A stretch of DNA of 64,000 nucleotides from CAYVHU01 sp964451415. GTDB lineage: Bacteria; Pseudomonadota; Alphaproteobacteria; Rhodospirillales; Magnetovibrionaceae. Numbering within the stretch: the first letter of the stretch is position 1; every line of letters starts with the position of its first letter. Where the stretch lies: contig CAYVHU010000004.1 in the NCBI GenBank assembly GCA_964451415.1, positions 62,001-126,000 on the forward strand, given 5' to 3'. The notes under the pieces are model-generated. The model made no database searches. It had not been told where the DNA came from and saw only the letters and a list, made by a program, of their open reading frames with translations. Below, in pieces: positions 30,758-40,246 of this stretch. Both the position numbers and the translations under genes were made by a program.

Positions 30758-30834
30758 ATATTATGCGGGCTTTGGGGAACCCGCAGATCATTGCGAGGCG
30801 ACTGTATAACGCCCCCGCCACGACATGGCAAGGG

Positions 30835-31038
30835 TTAGGCGATGATGTCGGGAATGGAACCGCTTTCCAGACGCGCGATGAGGTCCTTCACCAGCAGTTT
30901 GCGTTTTTTCAGGCGTTGAATTTGCAAGATATCCCGCACCCCGTCTGCCGATAGGTGTTCAATCACGTCTTTTAAGTCCCTGTGTTCCAGGCGCAGATGT
31001 TCCAGCCGCACGTCGATATTTTGAGGATCATCAGTCAT
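30835..31038 (-). CDS. YdcH-family (DUF465) small protein
   Basis: A 67-residue charged helical protein with the DUF465 pattern LEHLRLEHRDLKDVIEHL...LQIQRLKKRKLLVKDLIARLE. The function of the family is not established. The ATG at 31038 is taken; a TTG at 31059 is the alternative. It is divergent from a second, shorter DUF465 gene 150 bases away. Confidence 0.8.
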   Translation of the reverse strand: MTDDPQNIDVRLEHLRLEHRDLKDVIEHLSADGVRDILQIQRLKKRKLLVKDLIARLESGSIPDIIA

Positions 31039-31188
31039 GGTGATGTGCGACTCTTTCAATTGCCGGTTCGATCATAGAGCACATTCGGGGCCCGGACGCA
31101 TACTTTTATCCCACCATAAGGCTTGAATTCGTGCCGAAGAGGCGTAAGTTTTAAGGGTTAGCCTAGATGTTAATTTTGGAGAAAAAAT

Positions 31189-31356
31189 ATGGGACTCGAA
31201 AATCGCATTGAAGCCTTGAAGAACCGTCATCATGACTTGGAATCGACCCTCGAAACGGAAGCCCGCCGATCCTGTCCCGACGAAATCGAAATCCACAATC
31301 TCAAAAAAGAAAAATTACGCATCAAGGACGAGATATCGGGCCTTATGCGACACTGA
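31189..31356 (+). CDS. YdcH-family (DUF465) mini-protein, 55 residues
   Basis: A short gene beginning MGLENRIEALKNRHHDLEST and ending KKEKLRIKDEISGLMRH. The LKxRHxxLE...EIxxLKKEKLRIKDEI pattern is that of DUF465. TTGGAG sits 8 bases before the ATG, a good ribosome site. It is a paralogue of the neighbouring minus-strand DUF465 gene and is easily missed because of its length. The function is unknown. Confidence 0.85.
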   Translation: MGLENRIEALKNRHHDLESTLETEARRSCPDEIEIHNLKKEKLRIKDEISGLMRH

Positions 31357-31488
31357 TACGGCGCGCGGCGTCTGCAATGGGGCGCGCAATGCCCGTGGCT
31401 CCTTTATCCGTTGGAGTCTCGCTTCGGAGGCTGCTGGGCCGTCGTTTCGTGAGAACCGTCGGTAGGTGCGCTCCATTCTGTCAGCGCC

Positions 31489-32502
31489 TCAGTAGGCGCG
31501 CTCGATACAGAAGCCGACGGTGTCGAGAAGGGCCGTCTTGATCGCGCTTTCGGGAAAGATGTTCAGGGCTTCATAGGCCAGAGCGCCGTAGTGTTCGGCG
31601 CGTGATACCGTGTCGTCAAGGGCTCCATGGCGGCCAAGAAGGCTTTGGGCATGTTCGATGTCTCCATCGTGCTGCTCCAAGTCTTCCAGCGTGCGCCGCC
31701 AGAAGGCGCGTTCGGTCGTGTCGCCGCGTGCGAATGCCAGAACGATGGGCAGGGTGATTTTGCCTTCACGGAAATCGTCGCCCACGGCCTTGCCCAACGC
31801 GGCTTGCTGGGCGGAAAAGTCTAAAACATCGTCGATCAGTTGGAAGGCGATGCCGAGGTTCATGCCGTAATCGTGTAGTGCTTTTTGTTCCGCCGCGGGA
31901 CGGGCCGCGATGACCGGGCCGAGTTCCGCAGCGGCGGCAAACAGCGCGGCGGTTTTGGCCTTGATGACATCCATATAGGCGTCTTCGCTGGTCTCGGTAT
32001 CGTTGGCGGTGATCAGTTGCATGATCTCGCCCTCGGCCAGGGTCGCGGTGGCCTGGCTGAGGATGCGCAGAACTTCCAGATCGCCATCTTCGACCATTAC
32101 GGAGAACGAACGCGTAAACAGAAAGTCACCCACCAGGACGCTGGGCTTGTTGCCCCACAGGGCGTTGGCCGAGGTCTCACCCCGGCGTAAATCGCTGTCA
32201 TCGACCACATCGTCGTGCAACAGGGTTGCGGTGTGGATGAATTCAACGCACGCCGCAAGCAAAATATGGCGCTGGCCCTCGTAGCCGCACATGCGCGTCG
32301 TTGCAAGCGTTAGCAAGGGGCGTAGTCGTTTGCCTCCGGCTGCGATGAGGTGCCCGGCCAGTTGCGGAATTAGCGACACCGGCGAGTGCATGCGTTCGAC
32401 GATCGCGATGTTGGCGGCTTTCAAGTCGTCAGTGACCAGATCGGCCAGACGGTCCAGGGGCGATGCCTTGCGTTCCTTGCCCAGATTTACGGCGACGCCC
32501 AA
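31489..32502 (-). CDS. ispB: Long-chain polyprenyl diphosphate synthase (octaprenyl/decaprenyl type)
   Basis: A trans-prenyltransferase that makes the ubiquinone side chain from IPP and an allylic diphosphate. The 337-residue product has AAGGKRLRPLLTL, the first aspartate-rich motif LLHDDVVDDSDLRRG, GDFLFTRSF, and the second motif AFQLIDDVLDFS followed by GDDFREGKITLPI. Chain length cannot be read reliably here, so the symbol is by family similarity. It is divergent from the DUF2007 gene. Confidence 0.92.
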   Translation of the reverse strand: MGVAVNLGKERKASPLDRLADLVTDDLKAANIAIVERMHSPVSLIPQLAGHLIAAGGKRLRPLLTLATTRMCGYEGQRHILLAACVEFIHTATLLHDDVVDDSDLRRGETSANALWGNKPSVLVGDFLFTRSFSVMVEDGDLEVLRILSQATATLAEGEIMQLITANDTETSEDAYMDVIKAKTAALFAAAAELGPVIAARPAAEQKALHDYGMNLGIAFQLIDDVLDFSAQQAALGKAVGDDFREGKITLPIVLAFARGDTTERAFWRRTLEDLEQHDGDIEHAQSLLGRHGALDDTVSRAEHYGALAYEALNIFPESAIKTALLDTVGFCIERAY

Positions 32503-32643
32503 GGCGGCTCTCCTCGAATTGGTTCTCGCATGCGTGTCTTAAGACGCTATGGTGCAAGACTGTAAAGCTTGCAGGCTTGTTTATGACGGCCCAAGGGGGT
32601 CCGGTCAAGCATAGAGGGGACGCGAACAAGGGAGCGCGTGAAG

Positions 32644-32871
32644 ATGGTCGAACTGGTACGGACCAACGATCCGGTATTTATTTCATGGTTGATGGCGCAT
32701 CTCAAGGCCGCCGGTGTTGAAGCTTTTATGCTGGATGAACACATGAGCGTCATGGATGGGTCCGTTCTGGCGATCCCTCGGCGCATCATGGTGGCCGAGG
32801 GCCATCTGAGCGCCGCGCAGGAGATTCTTTGCGAAGCCGAGCGTATCGCCGCGCAACCGGACGACGAATAG
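32644..32871 (+). CDS. DUF2007-family small protein
   Basis: A 75-residue protein (MVELVRTNDPVFISWLMAHLKAAGVEAFMLDEHMS...) matching the DUF2007 pattern, a signal-transducing-like small fold of unknown role. AAGGGAG lies upstream; GTG at 32638 is an alternative start. In many alphaproteobacteria such a gene sits between a polyprenyl synthase and a tRNA1(Val) methyltransferase-like gene, as here. Confidence 0.8.
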   Translation: MVELVRTNDPVFISWLMAHLKAAGVEAFMLDEHMSVMDGSVLAIPRRIMVAEGHLSAAQEILCEAERIAAQPDDE

Positions 32872-32881
32872 CGTTGACGTT

Positions 32882-32917
32882 GTCCATGTTAACCACGCAG
32901 TCCATGTCAACCACGCA
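32882..32917 (+). repeat. 18-bp tandem duplication at the methyltransferase start
   Basis: Two near-perfect 18-bp units (one mismatch) at 32882-32899 and 32900-32917, each containing CCATGT. The duplication creates two in-frame ATGs for the methyltransferase. Confidence 0.85.
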
Positions 32918-33638
32918 AGACTCCGTCTTAGACGGACAGGTCATTCTGCACCAGCCGCGCGAAGGCTATCGCGTCGCCGTGGATCCGGTGTTCCTCGGCG
33001 CCGCCGTCACGGCCCGGGCGGGGGAACGGGTGCTGGATCTGGGATGTGGCGTGGGGGCGGCGATGCTGTGTCTGGCGCGCCGCGTGCCGGGCCTTGAAAT
33101 TGACGGGTTGGAGGTGCAGCCGGAACTGTGCGAACTGGCGCGAACCAACATCGCCGCCAATGGCTTTCAAACGCGCGTGCGGGCGTACCCGGGCGATCTG
33201 TTGGCGCCACCGACGGAAATGAAGGCGGGAAGCTATGATGGCGTGTTCGCCAATCCGCCGTATTTAAGTGCCGATCGCGGACATCCGCCCCCCAATGCGT
33301 CCAAGCGTACGGCCCATGTAGAAGGCGAGGCCACCTTGCGCGACTGGATTGCGGCGGCGCTGAAATTCTGCAAACCCAAGGGGGTCGTCACCGTCATCTT
33401 GCGCGCGGATCGTTTGGCGGACTTGCTGGCGGCTTTTGGTGCGGCGGGGGAAATCGTCGTTTTTCCCCTGTGGCCGAAGGCGGGCAAAAGCGCCGGACGC
33501 GTCATTGTGCGGGCGCGCAAGGGGGTGAAGACCCCCCTTGAAATCAAGGCGGGCTTGGTGCTGCATGACACCGACGGTCATTACACGCAGGCGGCGGAAC
33601 GTATCTTGAAAGGGGAGGCCCTGTGCATAAGGGTTTGA
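32886..33638 (+). CDS. tRNA1(Val) (adenine37-N6)-methyltransferase-like protein
   Basis: A SAM-dependent N6-adenine methyltransferase of about 250 residues. Motifs are the substrate-side DSVLDGQVILHQPREGYRVAVDPVFLGAAV, SAM motif I VLDLGCGVGAAMLCLA, and the catalytic NPPY in GVFANPPYLSADRG. This is the TrmN6/YfiC group, which modifies tRNA, but the exact nucleoside is inferred. Two ATGs (32886, 32904) lie in a tandem duplication; either may be used. Confidence 0.85.
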   Translation: MLTTQSMSTTQDSVLDGQVILHQPREGYRVAVDPVFLGAAVTARAGERVLDLGCGVGAAMLCLARRVPGLEIDGLEVQPELCELARTNIAANGFQTRVRAYPGDLLAPPTEMKAGSYDGVFANPPYLSADRGHPPPNASKRTAHVEGEATLRDWIAAALKFCKPKGVVTVILRADRLADLLAAFGAAGEIVVFPLWPKAGKSAGRVIVRARKGVKTPLEIKAGLVLHDTDGHYTQAAERILKGEALCIRV

Positions 33639-33669
33639 CCCGGCTTTATTGCGGCTTTACAACGGAGCC

Positions 33670-33912
33670 ATGTTTGGATTCAGTTTATCGAAACTCATCT
33701 TCACCTCCGCCGTGGTGTATATCGTGTGGAAGGCGTTCAAATTTTTTGCACGCCTGCAAAACGTGCGCGAAAACCGTGCCGCGATGAATTCGGCTTCACA
33801 CAATATTTCACAAGCGGGGATCGAGGATATGGTGTCGTGTTCCGTGTGCAACGCCTACGTGACGCGTTCGGCGCGATCATGCGGCAAAAACGGCTGTCCG
33901 TTTCGAGGATAA
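33670..33912 (+). CDS. Membrane-anchored small protein with a C-terminal Cys motif (PP0621-like)
   Basis: An 80-residue protein. Residues 5-22 form one membrane helix (SLSKLIFTSAVVYIVWKAF). The C-terminal part has CSVCNAYV, then CGKNGC, four Cys in CxxC...CxxxxC spacing, suggesting a small metal-binding knuckle. The architecture (one helix plus terminal Cys pairs) resembles PP0621-family proteins of unknown function. The first ATG at 33649 is less likely than 33670, which begins right before the helix. Confidence 0.65.
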   Translation: MFGFSLSKLIFTSAVVYIVWKAFKFFARLQNVRENRAAMNSASHNISQAGIEDMVSCSVCNAYVTRSARSCGKNGCPFRG

Positions 33913-34022
33913 TTCACAGGATTTTCAACGCTTGCGCGTCTTGACCGCTTCCCAGCGCAAGGCTATCGTTCGCTGCGGCGCAATAATGCCGTTTTCCTCG
34001 TCTTTTATGAGTTGTCTTTTAT

Positions 34023-34910
34023 ATGGCCGCACCCAATCCGGATAGTTGTTTTCAGACCCTGATTTTGAAGCTGCAAGGCTTCTGGGCGGGCCAAGGCTGC
34101 GTGCTTTTGCAGCCCCACGATCAAGAGGTCGGCGCGGGCACCTTTCATCCCGCGACCACCTTGCGCGTGTTGGGGCCGGAGCCCTGGAAGGCGGCCTATG
34201 TGCAGCCGTGCCGGCGTCCCACCGACGGACGTTACGGCGAAAACCCCAACCGTTTGCAGCACTATTACCAATTCCAGGCCATTTTGAAGCCGTCGCCGGA
34301 CGATGTGCAGGATCTTTACCTTAAAAGCCTCAAGGCGCTGGGTATCGACGTTGCCATGCACGACATCCGCTTTGTCGAAGACGACTGGGAAAGCCCGACG
34401 CTGGGCGCGTGGGGGCTGGGCTGGGAAGTGTGGTGCGACGGCATGGAAGTCTCGCAATTCACGTATTTTCAGCAAGTCGGCGGCATTGAGTGCAACCCCG
34501 TCACGGTGGAACTGACCTACGGACTGGAACGCCTGGCGATGTACATTCAAGGCGTTGAAAACATCTTTGATCTGGATTGGAACGGAGCCGGTGTAAGTTA
34601 TGGCGATGTGTTCTTGAGGAACGAACAGGAACAATCGGCCTATAATTTCAAATACGCCGACACCGACAAGCTGTTTCAACACTTTGCCGATGCGGAAGAA
34701 ACCTGCACCCGGCTTCTGGGGCTGGAAAAACCGCTGCCGCTGCCCGCCTATGAGCACTGCATCCGTGCCTCGCACACCTTCAATCTGCTGGATGCGCGCG
34801 GTGTGATTTCGGTGACCGAACGTCAGGCCTATATCGGGCGCGTGCGCGCGCTGACCAAGGGCTGTTGCGAAGCGTGGTTGACGGTGCCGGGGGGAACGCC
34901 CGATGTCTGA
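34023..34910 (+). CDS. glyQ: Glycyl-tRNA synthetase alpha subunit
   Basis: Catalytic subunit of the bacterial alpha2beta2 GlyRS. The 295-residue product starts [19 protein letters not shown] and includes [46 protein letters not shown] and [19 protein letters not shown], all family hallmarks. No good Shine-Dalgarno is visible before the ATG; the upstream bases are a partial duplication of GTCTTTTAT. The 3' end overlaps glyS by 8 bases. Confidence 0.97.
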   Translation: MAAPNPDSCFQTLILKLQGFWAGQGCVLLQPHDQEVGAGTFHPATTLRVLGPEPWKAAYVQPCRRPTDGRYGENPNRLQHYYQFQAILKPSPDDVQDLYLKSLKALGIDVAMHDIRFVEDDWESPTLGAWGLGWEVWCDGMEVSQFTYFQQVGGIECNPVTVELTYGLERLAMYIQGVENIFDLDWNGAGVSYGDVFLRNEQEQSAYNFKYADTDKLFQHFADAEETCTRLLGLEKPLPLPAYEHCIRASHTFNLLDARGVISVTERQAYIGRVRALTKGCCEAWLTVPGGTPDV

Positions 34911-36945
34911 GTTGCTCCTTGAACTGTTCAGCGAAGAAATTCCCGCGCGCATGCAGGCGAAGGCCGTCGCCGATCTCAAACGTCTGGTCGAAGAGGGCCT
35001 GAAAAAGGCCGGCCTGACGTGGACCCGATCCGAAGCCTTCGTCACCCCGCGCCGCTTGACGTTGGTCGTCGATGGTTTGCCGCAAAAGCAGCCGGATGTG
35101 AACGATGAGCGCAAGGGCCCGCAGGTGGGCGCGCCGCAAAAGGCCGTTGAAGGGTTCTTGCGATCCTTGGGGGGGATGACCCTGGACGATTGCGAGCAGC
35201 GCGAGATTAAGGGCAAGACCTTCTATGTCGCAAAGATCGAAAAGAAGGGCGCACCGACGCTTGACATGCTTCCGGAGGTTATGGAAGCGGCAATCAATGC
35301 GTTGCCGTGGCCGAAGTCCATGCGCTGGGGGACGGGTGAAAAACGCTGGGTGCGTCCGCTGCACAATATCCTCGCCCTGTTTGACGGTGGCGTGGTGGCG
35401 GTACGTTTTGAGGCCATTGAGGCCAGTACTCACACCTTTGGCCATCGTTTTTTAAGTTCCGGTCCCATTGAAGTGACGGATTTTGCCGACTACCGCGCCA
35501 AGCTGGCGGCGGCTCACGTCATGCTGTGCCCCCGTGAGCGGCGCGCGGAAATCGTGGCCCGGGCCGAAAAGCTGGCCGCGCAAGCGGGTGTGAGCTTCAG
35601 GCTCGACGAAGGCCTGCTGCGCGAGGTCGTTGGACTGGTGGAATGGCCGGTGGTGCTGATGGGATCCATCGACGATGCGTTCATGGAGCTTCCGCATGAA
35701 GTCCTCACCACCACCATGCGCACCAACCAGAAGTATTTCACGCTATTGAATGCCGACGGGACACTGGCGGCGAAGTTCATCGTGGTGGCCAATCAGGTGG
35801 CGTCCGATGGCGGCGCGGCCATTGTTGCGGGCAACGAACGGGTGCTGCGCGCCCGTCTGGCCGATGCGAAGTTTTTCTGGGATCAGGACTGCCAGATGAC
35901 GCTGGCCTCGCGGGCGCCGCACCTCAAGGACATCGTCTTTCACGCCAAACTGGGCACGGTGGATGAAAAAATGGATCGTGTGCAGGCCTTGGCCGCCGAT
36001 CTGTGCACCTACATTCGCGGTGCGAACAAGGACAAGGTGCGTTCCGCCGCACGTCTTGCCAAGGCCGATCTGGTCACCGGCATGGTTGGCGAATTTCCCG
36101 AACTTCAAGGCGTCATGGGCCGCTATTACGCCCTGCACGATGGTGAGGACGCGGACGTCGCCAACGCCATCGCCGAACACTATTCGCCCTTGGGTCCGGG
36201 CGACGCCTGCCCCAGTGCCCCGGTTTCGGTGGCGGTGGCGCTGGCGGACAAGATCGACACTTTAGTGGGCTTTTGGACCATCGACGAAAAGCCCACCGGC
36301 TCGAAAGACCCGTTTGCCTTGCGCCGCGCGGCGCTGGGCGTGATCCGTTTGATTGTTGAAAACAAACTGCGTTTGCCATTACTTGAGGTTTTCAAAACCG
36401 CCGGTGGCGAAAAAGTGGGCAAAGACCTTCTGGAATTTTTCGCCGAACGTCTGAAGGTGCACTTGAAGGCCGAGGGTGTTCGCCATGATCTTATTGACGC
36501 CGTGTTTGCGCTGGGCGGCGAAGACGATCTGGTGCGTTTGTTGATGCGGGTCGAGGCTTTAGGGAACCTGATGGGGTCCGACGATGGGGCGAACCTGTTG
36601 GCCGCGCATAAACGCGCCGCCAATATCTTGCGCATCGAAGAAAAGAAAGACGCCGTATTCTATGACGGCGTGGTGGCTTCTGAATTGTTTGAACAAGACG
36701 AAGAGCACGCTTTGTTTCATGCACTGGAAAGCGCTGGAACGCGGAGTGGCGAGCTTGTGAAAGATGAGAAATTCGAAAAGGCCATGGCCGCTCTGGCGCA
36801 GCTACGCAAACCGCTGGATGCTTTTTTCGATGCGGTCATGGTGAATGCCGATAAGGCAAAGGTGCGTGAAAACCGCTTGCGGCTTTTGTCACAAATTCTG
36901 TCGGTGACGGGTAAAATCGCCGATTTTTCAAAAATCGAAGGTTGA
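34903..36945 (+). CDS. glyS: Glycyl-tRNA synthetase beta subunit
   Basis: Partner subunit for tRNA recognition. The 680-residue product begins [20 protein letters not shown] and has [39 protein letters not shown], an HD-like helical region near [16 protein letters not shown], and [20 protein letters not shown]. Its length and all motifs are ordinary. Confidence 0.97.
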   Translation: MSELLLELFSEEIPARMQAKAVADLKRLVEEGLKKAGLTWTRSEAFVTPRRLTLVVDGLPQKQPDVNDERKGPQVGAPQKAVEGFLRSLGGMTLDDCEQREIKGKTFYVAKIEKKGAPTLDMLPEVMEAAINALPWPKSMRWGTGEKRWVRPLHNILALFDGGVVAVRFEAIEASTHTFGHRFLSSGPIEVTDFADYRAKLAAAHVMLCPRERRAEIVARAEKLAAQAGVSFRLDEGLLREVVGLVEWPVVLMGSIDDAFMELPHEVLTTTMRTNQKYFTLLNADGTLAAKFIVVANQVASDGGAAIVAGNERVLRARLADAKFFWDQDCQMTLASRAPHLKDIVFHAKLGTVDEKMDRVQALAADLCTYIRGANKDKVRSAARLAKADLVTGMVGEFPELQGVMGRYYALHDGEDADVANAIAEHYSPLGPGDACPSAPVSVAVALADKIDTLVGFWTIDEKPTGSKDPFALRRAALGVIRLIVENKLRLPLLEVFKTAGGEKVGKDLLEFFAERLKVHLKAEGVRHDLIDAVFALGGEDDLVRLLMRVEALGNLMGSDDGANLLAAHKRAANILRIEEKKDAVFYDGVVASELFEQDEEHALFHALESAGTRSGELVKDEKFEKAMAALAQLRKPLDAFFDAVMVNADKAKVRENRLRLLSQILSVTGKIADFSKIEG

Positions 36946-36971
36946 GTTCAATAATGAAGGATTGTTCCACG

Positions 36972-39650
36972 ATGGACAAATGGGTCTATTCATTTGGTGC
37001 TGGCGATGCCGACGGAAACGCGCAGATGCGCGACCTGTTGGGTGGCAAGGGTGCCAATCTTCACGAAATGAGCGCGCTCGGTCTGGCCGTGCCGCCGGGC
37101 TTCACCATTACTACGGAAGTCTGCGCGCATTTTACGGAATTCGATGGGGGCTATCCGGGCGATCTGCCCGCCCAGCTTGATGCGGCCCTGGCGCGCATTG
37201 AAACCCTCATGGAAGCGACGTTCGGTAGCGGCGGTAAAGATGTTTTGTTGTTATCGGTGCGTTCCGGTGCGCGCGCTTCCATGCCTGGCATGATGGATAC
37301 GGTGCTCAATCTCGGGCTCAATTTTGAGACGGTTGAAGTGCTTGCGCGCGCCACCGGCGATGCGCGCTTTGCCTATGACAGTTTTCGACGGTTTATCCAG
37401 ATGTTTTCCGACGTGGTATTGGGGGTTGACCATTATTATTTTGAAGACCTGCTCGAAGATTACAAGCTGGATCGTAACCTTAATCTGGATACGGATTTAA
37501 GTGCCGAGGACTGGAAATGTCTGGTGCCGAAATACATCCACGTGGCTGAAGAGCAAACCGGCAGCGCGTTTCCCATGGAGGCCAAAAGCCAGTTATGGGC
37601 CGCCATCGGCGCGGTATTCAAAAGCTGGACCAACAAGCGCGCGCAGACCTATCGCAGGCTGCACGATATTCCCGAAGATTGGGGGACGGCGGTGAACGTT
37701 CAAGCCATGGTCTTTGGCAATATGGGCGATGATAGCGCCACCGGCGTGTGCTTTACGCGCAACCCGTCCAACGGTGAAAACGTGTTTTACGGCGAATATC
37801 TTTTGAACGCTCAAGGTGAGGACGTGGTGGCGGGTATTCGCACACCGCAGCCCCTGTCCATTGCGGAAAAGCAACAGGTAGGGGGCGACCTGCCCAGCCT
37901 GGAAGAAGGCATGCCATCGTTGTATGCCGAGTTGGATGCCACCCGCCATGCCCTGGAACGCCATTATAAAGACATGCAGGATATGGAATTCACCATCCAG
38001 CAGGGCAAGCTTTGGATTTTGCAGACCCGCGGCGGCAAACGCACCACCAAAGCGGCCTTGAAGATCGCCGTCGATATGGTGGACGAAGGCCTGATCGACA
38101 AGTCCGAAGCCGTGCGTCGTGTCGATCCGGGCCATTTGGACCAGTTGCTCCATCCGGGACTCGATCCAGATGCGTCGCGCGAAATTCTGGGAACGGGTTT
38201 GCCGGCTTCACCGGGGGCGGCGTCCGGACAACTGGTGTTCAGCGCCGATGTGGCGGAGGACTTGGCCGCGCGTGGGATTTCCGTGATTCTGGCGCGCATG
38301 GAGACTTCACCTGAGGATATCGGCGGCATGCACTGCGCCAGGGGCATTCTCACCACCCGCGGCGGTATGACGTCTCATGCGGCGGTGGTGGCGCGCGGCA
38401 TGGGCAAGCCGTGCGTGTCCGGTGCGGGCAGCATTAAAATCGACATCAAGACCAAAACCTTGAGTGCCTTGGGCGAGGTGTTGCAAGAAGGCGACATCGT
38501 GACTCTCGACGGATCTACCGGTGAAGTGATGAAAGGCGAAGTCGCGACGGTTGAACCGAAACTCGGTGACGATTTCGAACATCTGATGACGTGGGTGGAT
38601 GAAATTCGCCGTCTCGGTGTGCGCGCCAACGCCGAAACGCCCACCGATGCCAAGGTGGCGCGCAACTTCGGGGCCGACGGCATCGGTCTGGCGCGTACCG
38701 AGCACATGTTTTTCGATCCCGAGCGGATCATTCACATGCGTGAAATGATCCTCGCCCGGGACGAAGAGACGCGCCGTGCCGCTCTGGCGAAGCTTCTGCC
38801 TTATCAGCGGCAGGATTTTTTCGAACTGTTCACCATCATGAAGGGCTTGCCGGTGACGATCCGGTTGCTGGATCCGCCGTTGCATGAATTTCTGCCCAGC
38901 CAGCCGCGCGACATTGAAAAAGTTGCCGATGCGTTGGGGGTAACGGCGCAAGATATCACCCGGCGTCTGCATGATTTGCATGAAATCAACCCCATGCTGG
39001 GACATCGTGGTTGCCGTTTGGCGGTGACATATCCCGAAATCTATGAAATGCAGGTGCGCGCCATTTTCGAGGCCGCCGCCGACATCAAAGCCCAAGGCGA
39101 AGGCGTTTACCCCGAAGTGATGATTCCCCTGGTGGCGCTGCGTCAGGAAATTCAAACCTTGAAGGCGCGGGTGCGTCAAACGGCCGACGAAGTTCTGGCC
39201 GCACGCGGGGTTGAAATTGCCTATAGCATCGGCACCATGATCGAATTGCCCCGTGCGGCGTTGTGTGCAGGTGAAATCGCGCAGGATGCTGAATTCTTCA
39301 GCTTCGGCACCAACGATTTGACGCAAACGACATTTGGCATGTCGCGCGACGACGCCGCCCCATTTTTGCAGATTTATCGTGATAAGGGCGTGATCGAACG
39401 CGATCCTTTCGTCAGTTTGGATCGCGAAGGGGTTGGCGAACTGGTCAAGATCGGCATCGAGCGCGGACGCGCCAGCCGTCCCGGACTGAAAATTGGCGTG
39501 TGCGGTGAACATGGCGGCGACCCGGCGTCCGTTTCCTTTTTCCACGATGCGGGACTCGACTATGTGTCGTGTTCGCCCTACCGTGTACCCGTCGCACGGT
39601 TGGCGGCGGCGCAAGCGGCGCTGGGGGAAAATGTGGACAATACGAAGTAG
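36972..39650 (+). CDS. ppdK: Pyruvate, phosphate dikinase
   Basis: Interconverts pyruvate + ATP + Pi and PEP + AMP + PPi; used for gluconeogenesis or PPi-linked glycolysis. The 892-residue product shows the ATP-grasp N-terminal part (GGKGANLHEMSALGLAVPPGFTI, RSGARASMPGMMDTVLNLGL), the phospho-His swivel domain GILTTRGGMTSHAAVVARGMGKPCVSG, and a PEP-binding TIM barrel with GIGLARTEHMF and KIGVCGEHGGDPASV. I chose ATG 36972 (MDKWVYSFG) with AAGGA upstream; starts at 36954 and TTG 36942 are possible. Confidence 0.96.
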   Translation: MDKWVYSFGAGDADGNAQMRDLLGGKGANLHEMSALGLAVPPGFTITTEVCAHFTEFDGGYPGDLPAQLDAALARIETLMEATFGSGGKDVLLLSVRSGARASMPGMMDTVLNLGLNFETVEVLARATGDARFAYDSFRRFIQMFSDVVLGVDHYYFEDLLEDYKLDRNLNLDTDLSAEDWKCLVPKYIHVAEEQTGSAFPMEAKSQLWAAIGAVFKSWTNKRAQTYRRLHDIPEDWGTAVNVQAMVFGNMGDDSATGVCFTRNPSNGENVFYGEYLLNAQGEDVVAGIRTPQPLSIAEKQQVGGDLPSLEEGMPSLYAELDATRHALERHYKDMQDMEFTIQQGKLWILQTRGGKRTTKAALKIAVDMVDEGLIDKSEAVRRVDPGHLDQLLHPGLDPDASREILGTGLPASPGAASGQLVFSADVAEDLAARGISVILARMETSPEDIGGMHCARGILTTRGGMTSHAAVVARGMGKPCVSGAGSIKIDIKTKTLSALGEVLQEGDIVTLDGSTGEVMKGEVATVEPKLGDDFEHLMTWVDEIRRLGVRANAETPTDAKVARNFGADGIGLARTEHMFFDPERIIHMREMILARDEETRRAALAKLLPYQRQDFFELFTIMKGLPVTIRLLDPPLHEFLPSQPRDIEKVADALGVTAQDITRRLHDLHEINPMLGHRGCRLAVTYPEIYEMQVRAIFEAAADIKAQGEGVYPEVMIPLVALRQEIQTLKARVRQTADEVLAARGVEIAYSIGTMIELPRAALCAGEIAQDAEFFSFGTNDLTQTTFGMSRDDAAPFLQIYRDKGVIERDPFVSLDREGVGELVKIGIERGRASRPGLKIGVCGEHGGDPASVSFFHDAGLDYVSCSPYRVPVARLAAAQAALGENVDNTK

Positions 39651-39689
39651 CCCCTTTCGGAAAAAACGTGGGTCGAGGAGCAGGACCTG

Positions 39690-40190
39690 TTGGATGCTGA
39701 ACCTCTAAACGTTTTATTTGCGTGCGAAAACAACGCGGGCCGTTCGGTCATGGCGGAAGCCTTGCTGGCGCGTGTGGGACGCGGGGCCTTTCAAGGCTTT
39801 AGCGCCGGGCGGAACCCCGGCACGCAAATCAGCGCCTACGCTGCCGAGACCCTTCAGCAGGCCGGGTACGATACCAAAGACTTGCGCGCCAAAAATTGGA
39901 ACGAATTCGTTAATCCCAATGCGCCGCGTCTGGACGTCGTGGTGACGCTTGACGACAAGCTGAAAAACGGTCCGTTTCCGATCTGGTTTTCAGATCCCGT
40001 CCACGTGCATTGGGGGTTCTCCGACCCTGATGCGACGTCCGGTGGTGAAGGTGAGCGCCGCAACGCTTACCGCCGCCTGTTCGGTCGTCTGGAACAGCAA
40101 ATGTTGAAATTTGCAGGGTTGCCCCTCACGGGCCTGAACGCCCAGCAGCTCAAGTTACGTCTGATGAGCATTGCGCCCGGGAACGCATAG
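39690..40190 (+). CDS. Low-molecular-weight phosphatase / arsenate reductase-like protein
   Basis: A 166-residue protein with the P-loop CxxxxxRS (CENNAGRS, residues 12-19), AEALL, and a late WFSDPVHVHWGFSDP that carries the general-acid Asp-Pro. This is the LMW-PTP fold used by thioredoxin-type arsenate reductases and protein-tyrosine phosphatases. No ars genes are nearby, so arsenate reduction is only one option. The start appears to be TTG with GAGGAG upstream. Confidence 0.8.
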   Translation: MDAEPLNVLFACENNAGRSVMAEALLARVGRGAFQGFSAGRNPGTQISAYAAETLQQAGYDTKDLRAKNWNEFVNPNAPRLDVVVTLDDKLKNGPFPIWFSDPVHVHWGFSDPDATSGGEGERRNAYRRLFGRLEQQMLKFAGLPLTGLNAQQLKLRLMSIAPGNA

Positions 40191-40240
40191 GGGTGTTGTT
40201 CGGGGGGGATGTTGTGCGGGGAGATGTTGTTCGGGGCGGG
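40190..40240 (+). repeat. G-rich repeat, possible G-quadruplex
   Basis: Four runs of at least four G (40190-40193, 40202-40208, 40218-40221, 40233-40236) are separated by related loops of 8, 9 and 11 bases, each containing TGTTGT. It fills the spacer between the convergent phosphatase-like gene and the parvulin gene. Confidence 0.5.
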
Positions 40241-40246
40241 CGCTGA

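Noticed and set aside
31357..31488. Possible small RNA between the DUF465 gene and the polyprenyl synthase gene
   Set aside because: No recognisable 4.5S, 6S or tmRNA features and no terminator; nothing supportable beyond GC-rich spacer.
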